64,000 bases of DNA. Source: Bacteroidota bacterium (GTDB taxonomy: Bacteria; Bacteroidota; Bacteroidia; AKYH767-A; OLB10). Below, one piece after another: positions 18,696 through 30,500 of this stretch. The position numbers and the translations under genes were made by a program. How positions within the stretch are numbered: position 1 is the first letter of the stretch; the number at the start of each line of letters is the position of its first letter. The DNA lies in NCBI GenBank assembly GCA_016713925.1, contig JADJOH010000007.1, forward strand, positions 979,501 through 1,043,500, read 5' to 3'. The notes under the pieces were generated by a model that saw only the letters and a list, made by a program, of their open reading frames with translations, was not told the origin of the DNA and ran no database searches.

Positions 18696-19076
18696 TTAAG
18701 CAGCTTTAAATCTTCGAAAAACGGATTGAATTCTTATAAGTAATTCCTCCGGATTAAAGGGCTTCTGAAGATAATCGTCAGCACCAGCTGTGAAAGATCG
18801 AATACGATCAGCACTTTTTTGCTTGCTGGATAGCATGATCACCGGTGTTCTTTCCATGCCGGGTTGTTTCCTGATATTCTCCGTCAATTCGTATCCATTG
18901 ATCATGGGCATATCAATATCAACTAACAACAAATCAGCTTGATTTCCTTCCTGAAACCATGCCATAGCTTCATAGCCATTGTCCTTGGTGGTAACCTCAT
19001 AGTCTTCAGCAAGGAAGTTTTCAAGTAACATTCTGATGCTTAATTCATCATCAACTACAAGTATGTGCTTTTTCAT
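18696..19076 (-). CDS. Single-domain response regulator
   Basis: 126 aa, a stand-alone CheY-like receiver with all key residues: acidic pair Asp9-Asp10, phospho-acceptor Asp53 (LLVDIDMP), Ser83/Ser84 (MLSSKQ) and Lys105 (QKPF). There is no output domain, so it must act by protein contact or by passing phosphate on. It lies 27 nt downstream of the hybrid kinase gene and 19 nt upstream of the initiating sugar transferase, all on one strand. It is therefore a likely link between the kinase and polysaccharide synthesis. Confidence 0.92.
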   Translation of the reverse strand: MKKHILVVDDELSIRMLLENFLAEDYEVTTKDNGYEAMAWFQEGNQADLLLVDIDMPMINGYELTENIRKQPGMERTPVIMLSSKQKSADRIRSFTAGADDYLQKPFNPEELLIRIQSVFRRFKAA

Positions 19077-19103
19077 TTCTGGCCTTATTAATGAATATTT
19101 ACG

Positions 19104-22100
19104 TCAATTCTTATTTTTAGTTTCTATACTTTGATAAAAAGAATCCACCAATCTTAGTTCTTCAATGGATTTTTGCATCTCTTGTTTGATAGTTGACCAT
19201 TTTGAAAGGATGGCGATCTGAGATTTTTGGTCAACTGCATTATCTTCCATCCATTTTATTTCAGTTTCCAGAAAGGGGTTGCCTATCATGTTCATATTTG
19301 GAATGAGCTTATGGGAGAATCGATTTACGGAGATCCAATCTTTAGATTGGATTGCCTTGTCCAGTTCATTAAAAGTAGGAGGGACGGACTCCACTAAAGC
19401 ATTGAGCATCTTTACTATAAATGCATTTTTTCCCCGGCTGAATGATTTTAGAGTATGCAGATTTATGTGATTAAGAATGGGTTCCTTGACCTCCTCAACA
19501 CCTGGCATCTCCAAAGGAGAAACGCTTTTATTTACACTTATTTCTTCATTAACTTTTAAATGTTTGCATAGCATAAGATAGAGTTCATTGGCATGATAAG
19601 GCTTAAAAATCACATCATTCATTCCTGCTTTCCGAAACTGATTCTCATCACCCTTCATCGCATTTGCTGTCATCGCTATAATGATGATTTCATTGGCGGG
19701 CTTTGTAAATTCATTACGTATGACCGTGGTAGCTTCCAAACCGCTCATTTCAGGCATTTGAATGTCCATCAAAACAAGATCGTATTGATTTTTGGCTACA
19801 TACTCTACGGCTATTTTTCCATTGTCTGCGATATCAAGAACGGCTCCCCATTCACTTATTAATTCTGAGGCAAAAAGTTGGTTGACTTTATTATCTTCAG
19901 CCAATAGTATTCGATAACCGGAAAGTTTTCCTTCATTGTTGGACTCTTCATATTCCACTTGTGAGAAGTCATCCGAAGTGCAGGTTTCCAGATTAAGTTC
20001 AAACTGAAAAGTGGAACCATGACCGGGTTGACTTTTTACTTTAATGCTGCTTCCCATTAAATCAAGTAGATTCTTGACAATAGTTAAGCCCAAGCCGGTA
20101 CCACCATATTTTCTACTCGTGTCTGCGTTGGCCTGAGTGAAACTGTTAAATATTTTATCCAGTTTGTCATTTTGAATTCCTATTCCCGAATCTGATACAT
20201 TAAATTGTACACGGCATGCTTCGTTTCGCTTTGTGATCAATTTACTTGTTAAGGTAACCTCACCGGTTTCTGTGAATTTAATTGCATTGCTGATAAGATT
20301 TACCAGCACCTGATTGATTCTGATAGAATCGCCTTTAACAAACTTAGGGAGTTTATCATCCAAAATTGTTACCAATTCCAGTTGCTTGCGCTGTGCTTCT
20401 GCTTTGAAGGTTTGCCTGATATTGTATAACAGACTGCCTATTTCAAAGGGTTCTTTCACAATTTCAAGTTTACCTGCCTGAATTTTACTAAAATCCAAAA
20501 TGTCATTTATAACTACAAGTAGGTTCTCGGCATTTTGCTTCACAGAACCTGCATATTCTTTCTGTTTATCGTTGAGCGATGTTTTTATGAGCAGGTTGGT
20601 GAGTCCAACAATGCCATTCATGGGTGTTCTTATTTCATGGCTCATATTTGCCAGGAATAATTCTTTTGCCCGTGCGGATTCTTCCGCAATCAGTTTTGCG
20701 GTTTTGAGTTCTGCTTCCGCTATTAATCTTTCTGTAACATCTTGTGCAAATCCAATTACATAGGATTCTTCTCCTGGTTCATCTACTTTGTAGTTTTTAT
20801 ATAGTAAACTAATACTCTTACCGCTTTTGCTGACCAAATAGAGTATTCCTTCTGCAACTTTACCTGTATGAAATGAATTTAAATATTGGTCGATAAAGAG
20901 GGGTCGGAATTCTGCAGGCATCAAACTGCTGATGTTTATCCCAATCAATTCTTCCATGCTGTATTCAAGGAGATTGGTTCCCGAGGGGTTAATACTTAAA
21001 AGTTCACCCTGCATATTATGGGTGCAAATTATCGCCTGACTGTAATTTACAAGATCGCGGTTTCTTTTTTCGCTTTGAAGAAGTTTGTGTTCATAGATTT
21101 TCCGATGAGTGATATCTCTCGAAATGGAGGACCTGAAAATGGGATTGCCTGATTCATCTTTATGAATAATGATCAGCTGCAATACCGGTATTTCATTCTT
21201 TTGGCTGTCATAGATGGCAGTTTCTCCTTTCCATGATCCATGCAGTATAGCATGAGGAATTGCTTTTCTGTTAATGACCAGTTCCGCCCATTTAGGATAT
21301 AATTCCGGTTCAGTTTGAATATTCTCTAAATTCCTTAATTCTTTATAAGCTTTGTTAGCATACAAAAGATGGCCTGACATATCGTAATAGGAAACATAAT
21401 CAGGGGATTCTTCAATTATCGTATTTAGCTTATAGATCTCTTCTTCCGCTCTTTTACGTTTACTATTGTCACTTATTATAAATAAATAACCGGTAGTGTT
21501 TTCATTTTGATCTTTAATTTCACTAAGAGAAAGTAATGCATCAATTTTTTGATTGTTCAACGTCTTGATTTTACATTCAATTTCTTCTTTTAATTCCTCC
21601 TTCCGGACCCTGTTACCTGATGAAAATATTTTATCTAAATTTGAGGAGTCGTTTGAAATGATATTTTCAAAAATATGTTTATTTATCAGTTCGCTTTCTG
21701 CTTGGATGCCCACGAGTTGACAAGCTCCTCTGTTGCAAGTCTTGATAACACCCATCAAATCGGTTGAAATAATTCCCTGACGGGCACTATCCAATATTGC
21801 TTTTTGAAATGAGGATGATGCAGAAAGTAAATTAAGGTTTAAGTCTTTCTCGGTAATATCATTGATGGTTCCGGAGACACCAATGACACTTCCAGTTTGT
21901 GATAGCGTTGGTCGTATGGAAATTTCTACTTTTTTTATCTCACCTGTTTTATCATTTATTGATGCTACAAAGCTTTGATGTAGGGCCGTCTGGTTTAATG
22001 TATCATTGAGGTGGTCGTTGAGTTTAGTGATGTCTGAAGAATAAATAAAATCGCAAATCTTTCTTCCTAAAGTATCTGCTATTTCATATCCGGTAAGGTC

Positions 22101-22763
22101 CTTCCATGAAGCATTAAGATAGGTCCATTCACCACTTTTATCTGCCTGAAATACTACATCTTTGATATTATTAAGTACGGCTTTGTATTTACGTTCACTA
22201 TTTATTACTTCATCTTCAAAAAGTTTCCGGCTGGTGATATCATAGAGAATAACTATGATTCCCGTTGCCTTTCGGCTTTCATCTCTAAGGGTACACGCGG
22301 TTCCACTTAACCATATAGAAGATCCCTTTGATACAGGAAACTGAATTTCCCCCTGCCAACTCAATCCCTGTTTCAATTTTGCAACAGCCTGTTCGGTTAT
22401 TCTTGTCTGGCCTGGCCCAATCAAATCATGGATGTCGCAGTTGTAAAATTTCTGTGGATCTGTTAGTCCGGTTAGTTTTTGTAAATTTTTATTTAAAGAA
22501 ATCACCTTGCCCTCTTTGGATAAAACGGCCACCAAACTTGCTTCATTAATCACACTTTGAAAATTTTCAATCTTGGTTTCTGCTTCGGCGGTAGAAATGG
22601 TGACAATGTTTTCAAGCGATCGATTGCGCTTATCAGCGTCACTATAAGCCGTCTCTATAGCTTCAATAAACCCGCTAAAACCGGGATGTTCCGGTAGGTT
22701 GCCGTTGAAGTATTTATTTATCTGACGTTGTAGTAAGCTGTGCATTAATGACAATTTCTGCAA
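19104..22763 (-). CDS. Hybrid sensor histidine kinase with five PAS domains, receiver and Hpt
   Basis: 1219 aa with no clear membrane segment, so probably cytoplasmic. Five PAS-like sensor segments are seen (about 67-180, 190-305, 315-435, 445-555, 565-680). They are followed by HisKA with His709 (MSHEIRTP), a HATPase_c domain (N box NLISNAIKF, G boxes DSGIGI and GGTGLGL), a receiver (acidic Glu956-Asp957, Asp1000, Lys1054) and a C-terminal Hpt-like helical domain with His1151 (FSHKL). This gives a full His-Asp-His chain that could phosphorylate the downstream single-domain receiver. No PAS cofactor site can be named from sequence alone. Confidence 0.9.
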   Translation of the reverse strand: MQKLSLMHSLLQRQINKYFNGNLPEHPGFSGFIEAIETAYSDADKRNRSLENIVTISTAEAETKIENFQSVINEASLVAVLSKEGKVISLNKNLQKLTGLTDPQKFYNCDIHDLIGPGQTRITEQAVAKLKQGLSWQGEIQFPVSKGSSIWLSGTACTLRDESRKATGIIVILYDITSRKLFEDEVINSERKYKAVLNNIKDVVFQADKSGEWTYLNASWKDLTGYEIADTLGRKICDFIYSSDITKLNDHLNDTLNQTALHQSFVASINDKTGEIKKVEISIRPTLSQTGSVIGVSGTINDITEKDLNLNLLSASSSFQKAILDSARQGIISTDLMGVIKTCNRGACQLVGIQAESELINKHIFENIISNDSSNLDKIFSSGNRVRKEELKEEIECKIKTLNNQKIDALLSLSEIKDQNENTTGYLFIISDNSKRKRAEEEIYKLNTIIEESPDYVSYYDMSGHLLYANKAYKELRNLENIQTEPELYPKWAELVINRKAIPHAILHGSWKGETAIYDSQKNEIPVLQLIIIHKDESGNPIFRSSISRDITHRKIYEHKLLQSEKRNRDLVNYSQAIICTHNMQGELLSINPSGTNLLEYSMEELIGINISSLMPAEFRPLFIDQYLNSFHTGKVAEGILYLVSKSGKSISLLYKNYKVDEPGEESYVIGFAQDVTERLIAEAELKTAKLIAEESARAKELFLANMSHEIRTPMNGIVGLTNLLIKTSLNDKQKEYAGSVKQNAENLLVVINDILDFSKIQAGKLEIVKEPFEIGSLLYNIRQTFKAEAQRKQLELVTILDDKLPKFVKGDSIRINQVLVNLISNAIKFTETGEVTLTSKLITKRNEACRVQFNVSDSGIGIQNDKLDKIFNSFTQANADTSRKYGGTGLGLTIVKNLLDLMGSSIKVKSQPGHGSTFQFELNLETCTSDDFSQVEYEESNNEGKLSGYRILLAEDNKVNQLFASELISEWGAVLDIADNGKIAVEYVAKNQYDLVLMDIQMPEMSGLEATTVIRNEFTKPANEIIIIAMTANAMKGDENQFRKAGMNDVIFKPYHANELYLMLCKHLKVNEEISVNKSVSPLEMPGVEEVKEPILNHINLHTLKSFSRGKNAFIVKMLNALVESVPPTFNELDKAIQSKDWISVNRFSHKLIPNMNMIGNPFLETEIKWMEDNAVDQKSQIAILSKWSTIKQEMQKSIEELRLVDSFYQSIETKNKN

Positions 22764-22894
22764 ACTTTTCTACGCAGAAATTGAATGAATGTTGCTTAAG
22801 TTTGATAGGGGAATCCAAAAGGGATATTCACATATACATACAGGAAAGAATGCCTTTACCTGAATTAACCTGCTAAATATGAATCATTTAAAGG

Positions 22895-23707
22895 CTAAAT
22901 GACCGCATGTCTTATTTTAACCAGTTGATGCAACAATTCTTCCACTTTGTCTAGAGAAAGCATGTTGGCACCATCACTAAGCGCTTCTGCCGGGTTAGGA
23001 TGTGTTTCAAGGAAAATGCCATCAGCACCGGTAGCTATTGCTGCTTTAGCGATGGTGGCTATAAGATCCGGTCTGCCACCTGTGACTCCCGAACTTTGAT
23101 TGGGCTGTTGAACACTATGAGTAATATCAACGATAACCGGTAGTCCAAAATTTTTCATAACAGTCACCGATCTGAAATCAACTACAAGATCAGTATATCC
23201 TAATGTTGTTCCTCTTTCAGTAAGCATTACTTTATCATTACCCGCTTCATTCACTTTCTGAATGGCATACTTCATAGATTCAGGAGCAAGGAATTGTCCC
23301 TTTTTGATATTAACGGTTTTATTGGTTTTACCTGCTGAAATTAATAAATCCGTTTGTCTGCATAAAAAGGCAGGAATTTGAAGTATGTCCACATACTCGG
23401 CCGCTATAGCAGCTTCGTGGCTTTCATGAATATCTGTGAGTAAAGGCAAATGCAATTGTTTTCCTACCTGATGCAATATATTCATAGCAATTTCATCTCC
23501 AATACCTGTGTAAGAATCAATTTTAGTTCTGTTGGCCTTACGATAGGATGCTTTGAAAATAAATGGAATCCCCAATCGATTCGTTATTTGCTGTAACCGG
23601 TTAGCAGTTTGATAGGTGATTTCTTCGCTTTCTACTACACAAGTTCCGGCGATAAGAAAAAAATTCTTGTTGTCAGTATGTTTTAAATGGGGGACGTTAG
23701 GGTACAT
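22895..23707 (-). CDS. kdsA: 3-deoxy-8-phosphooctulonate synthase
   Basis: 270 aa from the start chosen at 23707 (MYPNVPHLKH), the usual family length; an upstream in-frame Met would add 35 implausible residues. It condenses PEP with arabinose 5-phosphate to Kdo-8-phosphate for lipopolysaccharide. Recognisable parts are FLIAGTCVVES, FIFKASYRKANRTK, LPLLTDIHE, DILQIPAFLCRQTDLL, TERGTTLGYTDLVVDFRS and a DGIFLETHPNP segment. Cys23 (GTCVVES) stands where the metal-independent enzymes have Asn, so this is probably the metal-dependent class. A promoter -7 box (TATCTTTG on the minus strand) lies 17 nt upstream of the chosen start. Confidence 0.93.
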   Translation of the reverse strand: MYPNVPHLKHTDNKNFFLIAGTCVVESEEITYQTANRLQQITNRLGIPFIFKASYRKANRTKIDSYTGIGDEIAMNILHQVGKQLHLPLLTDIHESHEAAIAAEYVDILQIPAFLCRQTDLLISAGKTNKTVNIKKGQFLAPESMKYAIQKVNEAGNDKVMLTERGTTLGYTDLVVDFRSVTVMKNFGLPVIVDITHSVQQPNQSSGVTGGRPDLIATIAKAAIATGADGIFLETHPNPAEALSDGANMLSLDKVEELLHQLVKIRHAVI

Positions 23708-23724
23708 GGCTGTTGAATTTAATG

Positions 23725-23732
23725 CAAAGATA
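23725..23732 (-). promoter_or_regulatory. kdsA promoter -7 box
   Basis: TATCTTTG on the minus strand, 17 nt upstream of the chosen kdsA start at 23707. No clear -33 element is seen. Confidence 0.4.
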
Positions 23733-23921
23733 ATTATTCGGTAGGTTTTAGCGTGAGAACAGGGTAATATTGATTTTTGAAAAAAGTTGCCATTGATATC
23801 CATTTTGACCAATTCAACTCTTCCAATTTAATTGTTGCCAAATCCAAAAGAATGGAAGGATAAATTCATTTATTGTCAAAATATTGGAATGCCTCGTTCT
23901 TAGAAACATTTCCAGTAGGTT

Positions 23922-25112
23922 TTAAATGACCATAAGAACAAATCCCTTCAAATACTCTGCTTCCGGATGATAAATACTGACCGGGTGATCCGGCGGCTGG
24001 CTGAGTTGATGTAGAATTTTGACTTCACGTTTTGCTTGTAAAGCAGATTGAAAGATGATCTTTCGAAACAACTCTTTGTCGATCGCCTGTGAGCAACTGA
24101 ATGTGAACAATAGTCCGCCACTTTCAATATGTTTCAGGCCCTCTGTGTTCAGATTTCTATAGCCAATCATTGCATTGGAGGTCTGATTTAAGTGCTTCGC
24201 GAATGCAGGGGGATCTAAAACTAAGATATCATACTTTTCTTCAGTCGTTTTAAGAAAGCTCATTACGTCCGTAGTGTGTGAGGTATGTCTGGCGCTAAAA
24301 TTATTAAGCAGCAGATTTTTCTCTAATCCTTCCATTGCTTTTGCGGAGCTGTCTACAGAATTTACTTCTTTCGCATTTCCTTCCAGCGCGGCTAAAGAAA
24401 ATCCACCTGTATAACAAAATGTATTTAATATACTTTTACCGCTAGCGTAATGTGTTAAAAGCTGTCGATTTTCCCGCTGATCAAGGAAAAAGCCTGTTTT
24501 CTGTCCCCCTATAAAATCAATAGAAAACTTAATTCCATTTTCGATAACATAGTCGTTAGCCGAATAATCTGATTTTTTAAACAGAAAATCGTCTTGTTCC
24601 ACCTTGTTTCCATGTTTGTTCATGGTTTCGGCGCTCTTATCATATATAGCATCTATCGTGGAAATTTCCTGCGGGAGAATAGCTGTTAATAAGGGTTTGA
24701 GGTAATGCATGCCCAATGTATAGGTCTGGAGCACTATAGTGTTCCCATAAATATCAGCTATAAGACCAGGCATCTCGTCTCCTTCACCATGGATTAACCG
24801 GTAACAGTTCGTTTCCATACCGGGAAGATGCAATACCTTACGCAAGGAAATGCATCTCCGGATTTTTTGTCGAAGGAATTCTTCATCAATGAGTGCTCCG
24901 GTAAAATCAATGCACCTGACAGAGATAGTCCCTCTTTGGAAATGTCCCGTCGCAAGATACTCTCCGGAAAACGATTGTACTTGTACTGTATCCCCATTTT
25001 CCAGTGAGGAGGGTTCGTGATGTATAGCTCCGCTGAATACCCAGGGATGCTTCTGGAGCAGGGAGCGTTCCTTTCCTTTCTTTAACTGAATAACAGGATA
25101 GGGTAGTGTCAT
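23922..25112 (-). CDS. rlmI: Class I rRNA methyltransferase, RlmI/RlmK-like (23S rRNA cytosine-5)
   Basis: 396 aa, the usual size. The N-terminal PUA-like domain (KGKERSLLQKHPWVFSGAI) precedes an EEHEE-type central domain (YRLIHGEGDEMPGLIADIYG) and a Rossmann methyltransferase domain (FFLDQRENRQL, LNTFCYTGGFSLAAL as motif I, DILVLDPPAFAK as motif IV, FSCSQ as motif VI). By similarity to RlmI it would make m5C in 23S rRNA with S-adenosylmethionine. It stands alone, 49 nt downstream of the aminopeptidase stop on the same strand but in reverse gene order, so coupling is unclear. Confidence 0.88.
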   Translation of the reverse strand: MTLPYPVIQLKKGKERSLLQKHPWVFSGAIHHEPSSLENGDTVQVQSFSGEYLATGHFQRGTISVRCIDFTGALIDEEFLRQKIRRCISLRKVLHLPGMETNCYRLIHGEGDEMPGLIADIYGNTIVLQTYTLGMHYLKPLLTAILPQEISTIDAIYDKSAETMNKHGNKVEQDDFLFKKSDYSANDYVIENGIKFSIDFIGGQKTGFFLDQRENRQLLTHYASGKSILNTFCYTGGFSLAALEGNAKEVNSVDSSAKAMEGLEKNLLLNNFSARHTSHTTDVMSFLKTTEEKYDILVLDPPAFAKHLNQTSNAMIGYRNLNTEGLKHIESGGLLFTFSCSQAIDKELFRKIIFQSALQAKREVKILHQLSQPPDHPVSIYHPEAEYLKGFVLMVI

Positions 25113-25160
25113 ACGATAGCTTTGATAGGTTTTGCAATTTTGAAAAAGGAAATAAGTCTA

Positions 25161-27499
25161 CTACTCAAGTATAAATGATTTACTCAACATTTCCTTCCTG
25201 TCATTGTATATCCTGGCAACAAAAGTTCCTGAATACTGTTCCTGAGGCACCCAGGTGAAAGGCTGATCTACTTGTAGGATAGTATTATAAATATTTCTGC
25301 CGGCAATATCAAAAATTCCAAGAGTGAATTCATTTCTGTTATTGCCTTTTGCAGTAAAATTAACAACACCTGAAGTCGGGTTAGGCCAAATCTCCAATTG
25401 GTAATCGTTCGATTTATTTGGAATAGTGTTAATACCGGTGGTGAAATCTCTGTAACCAAAAGTATATTCTCCCTTCATCATGGAATCAACTGTAAAACTA
25501 CCGATTTTGTCAAATTTATTTCCTGAGTTATGTGTGAATCCGTTCACTATCTGCCAATCATCGGCGGTATTTGCTCTGTATAAAATAACCAAACTATCTT
25601 CTGTTCCTGTTATTAAGCTATTATCTAAATATCCCGTAGTGGTGTTCAGAGTACCATTGTAACCAAAGGTGGCCCTTGAGTGAAATCCGGTCTTTAAAAT
25701 TCCATTAATGCTCCAGTATCTGTAATTGCTTAATCGAATACCTGCACCACTGCTTTTAAATGGATCCGGAGCTACCCAATGATGCTCAACTCTGACCAGA
25801 GATGTATCATTACCGGTACTCACAACCGTCATATTTAAATACGTTTCAGGAAATGAAATGCCGCCTGTGGTGAATAAACTTCTTTCGTAATCGCTAATGG
25901 CATCACTCATCTGATCCTCGCGATCTATAGTATACCATTGGGGCGTAAAAGAGAAGGAAACAGGAAAGGAGTTTGTAGTGTTATTGATGTTTAGTATTAA
26001 TGTGGTGTCATTGATGCCATCCGAGCAGTATACTTTTACCGGCATTTCATAAACGTGAGTATTCCCCTTGCTCTTTTGTTTGGTATGTATGATATAGGAA
26101 TAGGTGGTTGCATTGACTACTTCAACAGAGTCAATTGAAAAATGAGGAAAACCCGGTGTGAATACCCAGTCATCAAAAAATCTGTTCATTGAAATACCAC
26201 TACTGTTGCTTAATTCATCACGTAAATCATAACTATTCACCGCTGAATTTCCTTTCGTATTCATGAAAGCCTGACATCCCGGAAAAAATGCAGAATCTCC
26301 CATATAATGTCTTAATGTATGTGCAACATTGGCCCCCTTGTTATAAACGGTTTGTCCATAGGTATGTGAATGAGGAATATTGATCAGGGGTAAATAACCA
26401 CCATCATTGATATGGGCAAACTGAAGTACTTTACGATGATTGGTGCGAATCCAGTCTCTGTAGGCTGCATTCCCATAGAGTTTTTCCGTCATGTAGGCTT
26501 CGTTGAAACTTGCAAATCCTTCATTTAACCACATGTCTCCTTCACTTTCACAGGTAATCCAGTCACCCCACCACATATGGGCTAATTCATGTGCCCATAA
26601 AGTCTCATAAGTTAAAGTACCATTCACAAATGGTTTGCCGATATGTATGCTGCTTGCATGTTCCATCGCACCGGAGTTGAAGGGGATCAAACAGTACCCG
26701 ACTTTGCTGAAACGGTAAGGACCATAGGCATCAATGAAGAATCCTATTACCGTATCCAGATGAACAAACGTTCCAATGACGGCGTTACTGTCTTGAGGCA
26801 GGCAGGCAATTTCGACAGGTGTGTTCTGATAATTTCTGCTAAATGTATAATAGGGGGCAACAGCAATACTGGCAAGATAAGTGGGTATCTCTTCATTCAT
26901 TTCCCATGTCCAGGCTGAATTTCCTCCCGGTAAAGTCACTGATGAGACAAGAGTACCGTTGCAAAAGCTTTGTACGTGGGTGCCGTCACTACATAAAAGC
27001 TATAAGTGGAGCGATCAGTAAATACATCATTGGCGGGAAACCAGGCCCTTCCGAAATTATGGGGATTACTATCGAACCCTACTCCTAAATTAAAGGCATA
27101 GGTGCCACTAAAATAAAATCCTCCCCAACCGGATGGATCTGTTTTCGGCTGTCCCTGATAGTAAATAGTTACTTTTTGGGTATCTCCGGGTAATAGCGTA
27201 GCAATTAAAGGGATTTTTAACAAAGTATCATTATACAAATAGGTTAATGACTGACCACTATTTCCCCTTATGGAATCAATGGTAAATGTCAATAAACTGA
27301 GGACTAACGTATCGATACCGGCCCCGGTGGCTGTGAAATTGACTTCGCAATGGGCGACAAGAGACTTTGTTGTATAATTTAAATCATTGATATGAATATC
27401 ATAATGGGTAATATCACATAATCCGGTCTGCGCTTGTGTGGGCAGGGTAAAAGAGACAAGGGTAATGACTAAGGTCAATAGAAGTATTCTGGTCATCAT
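25161..27499 (-). CDS. Secreted M1 family aminopeptidase with T9SS sorting domain, frameshifted
   Basis: Joined length about 779 aa. A signal peptide (MMTRILLLTLVITL..., cleavage near TQAQ) leads into the M1 N-terminal domain. The first frame stops at 26936 in ...YKAFATVLLSHQ; one more A at 26959-26960 restores ...YKAFANGTLVSSVTLPGG. The catalytic domain has GAMEH (a variant of GAMEN), the zinc motif HELAH and the third ligand Glu in WLNEGFASFNEAY. The C-terminus is a T9SS type A sorting domain (IWPNPTSGVVNF ... FILE), so the protein is exported across the outer membrane and probably trims peptides outside the cell. Confidence 0.88.
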
Positions 27500-27566
27500 G
27501 GCTTTTATAGGACCATAAATTTACAAATGTTTTTGACATTTGATCCGGAAACTTCTTTAGAGGTGG

Positions 27567-30500
27567 TTACCTGATAATTACAAGTCTTGCATTGAAAATC
27601 TGGTCCTGGTCATTTACACGTATAATGTAGTTTCCATCCGCATAATGCGAGAGGTTTACTCCATTAGTCATGAGTGAAAGGATGTTTGTTTCGCTTTTAT
27701 AAGTGAGCCTTCCTAAACAATCAAAGATTCTTAATGTGCAATCTTCCATTCCATTTACTTCTTTAACGACTATAAATTGTCCGTGACCGGGATTGGGTGC
27801 AATGGCCAACTGTCCTTCCGATTTGACAGGGTTTGTAATTCTGTTCACATAAAGCGTGTCGTTCTTTATGCACCCCTTGCTGTCCGCAATAAAAACCGGA
27901 TAGTTTCCGGAGGGGAGTTGTTGTAGACTATTACCCGTGGTGCCACTGTTGATCCATTGAATGTAGTATGGTGAGGTGCCTCCATCTACATTAATATTGA
28001 TACTTCCATTCTGTTCCTCTTCGGTTTCAGGTGTAATATATTCCTTGATAGTAATAGGATCAGGAGCAGTTAAATCATATGATTTAGACACATTGCACTC
28101 ATTGTTTTGCGTAACAGTAACAGTATAAGTTCCACCGGATAAATTGTTTATTAAATTTGAATGGGTTGTATTATTCCATTGATAACTCATAGCTGTAGCA
28201 GTCTGGAAATAGCGTAGAGTACCGGCGAAATGTGCATTCATTTTTTCTGATGTCAGAAATGCACCTGTATTCCCGGTTCTCGACATGGACTGAAGAAAAG
28301 TAATATCCGTATTGCTAAACGAGGTCACACTGTCGAGATTCCTGAACAGGTCCGTATCGGAATAAGCATAAATGCTCCAGATGCCCGGTGTAAGCGTTTG
28401 TTGATTATTGAGAAGGATGGAAGTAATGCCTGTCGAACCAGCTGTCGTTACCGGATACATACCAAGATAGGTCCATGCGGAAGAACTATTTTCCTGCCCG
28501 ACGTATGTACCTGATTTGAGATAGAGATGCATTTGTCCTATTTGCGAGGTGTAAAAATCAAATCCATTTAATTTGATGGGTTGTGCTACAGCAAAATTTA
28601 AAAGCATTCCATTTGAAGGTAGACTATAGGGAATAGAAGTCGGACAAAATTTTTCATTGAGTGAGGGGATTGCATTTATTTCGATAGACCCATCGGTAGA
28701 ATAGCTGCATCGGGGTGATTTCATTTCAACGAGGGAGATATTCATTTTCCCGGCCGGTGGAATGGTAACCGTATCAGAAATGAGGCATCCCAGGGCATCA
28801 GAAATTACATATTGATGAACTCCTTCGGGAAGGTTATCGTTGAAAGCGGAATTTATACCGTTTGAAATAAAGTTATAATTAAATTGATCATCCTGACGCA
28901 CAACATACGTAATTCCACCCGCCAGATTCATTGCTCCTTTTTGTGAGGCAGTAAAAACGGAGGCAGACTGATCCCTGCTTAATCCATCATGCACCGTTAA
29001 AATATGATCATAATTGAATGTATTGCCAATGACAGAACTCGTTACACTGTTAATTTTTCCGGAATGATTGTAAACATAGAAGGCATATCTTCCCGGCAAC
29101 AATTCATCTAATGATGAAATATCCAGAGGCGTATCTTCATCATTACCCATCCCTGTTACAGAGAAAGAATTGACCAATTGCCATTGAGAAGAATCAGTCT
29201 CTGCGCCAATCATGGTTCCTTGCTTAAAGAAAATGCTTAACTGTTGCAAAGAGGAGGAGGGAAGACTTAATGTTATTCTTTTCAATTTCACTTTTTTGTT
29301 TACGGTGATATCAAACATAATTCCGTTGCTGGAACTATTTGACCAAAGTGTTGTGAATAATGTCTTTTGATAGGGAAAAGGAGTACCCCCTGATGCATGA
29401 AATAAGAGTTGTCCATCGTTTTTACTTTCACAAGTAGGAGGATAGCTAACTACTTCCGGAATAATTTCAGAAGGTTGCGAAATGCTGACTTGATCTGTAT
29501 AGGAACAGCCTGTGGCATCCGTTATGGTTACAGTATATGTACCCGCCATTAATTCATCCATTTCATCAGCGGTGCTTCCCTTAGACCATTGGAATGTATA
29601 AGGTTTTTCTCCTCCATTGGCTCTGGTCTTAATGAATCCACTTGCTGTACCATAGCATTTGGCATTCACAGCGCGTCTGATCCCGGCATAAAACAGGGGG
29701 TGGATATATGCAGTAGGAAATATACTACCATCTAATACAAAATCTTTGTAATCAATTCTGATTCGTCCGGGTGAGCCGCTACAGCTACTGTAGCAAGAAT
29801 CGTTGTTGGCATCAATTCCACCGGCACCTCCATTCGCAGACACTATTCCATGTATTTCAACATTTTTTGCTGCGAGATAAATAGTTCCACCGGAACCACC
29901 ACCTCCAGGAAAGCCATTAATGTTCCCGTTTCCACCATTTCCTCCGTTGTTGAGTATGCCGCCGTTAAGTCCAATGATTAAGCTACCACAAGATTTAAGA
30001 ACTAAAATACCTCCACCGGCTCCACCACCTGCTGAAACAGCTCCCGTTCGGGCCATGCCACCTCCGCCGCCACTTCCTCCCAATAGCTGAGTGATGATCG
30101 AATCTCCATAAGAAATCCCACCGGGTAAATTACAGGCATTACCTTGAACTGAAAATCCCGCACCGGCTCCACTTCCTGTCTGACCCCCACTTCCATAACC
30201 GGGACCGTTTCCATTATTTCCGGATAAAATGGCTTGTGAATTATTGTACACTCCGTCACCACCATTGAAACCTCCGGCACTGGCAAGTCCGCCAATCCCG
30301 CCTGTAAGATTTGGTATTCCATCCTCACCATTTCCACCGCTTAAATTAAGAATACCATTGATTTCAGCATCTGTCTTACATCTGATTATTAATGGTTGAT
30401 TGCCTGATATGGTCACCATGACACCTTCATCAATAATGAAAGTATCGAAATCATAATTTCCTGAAATCAAAGAAGTATCCTTACTGGCTTTAAATGATCC

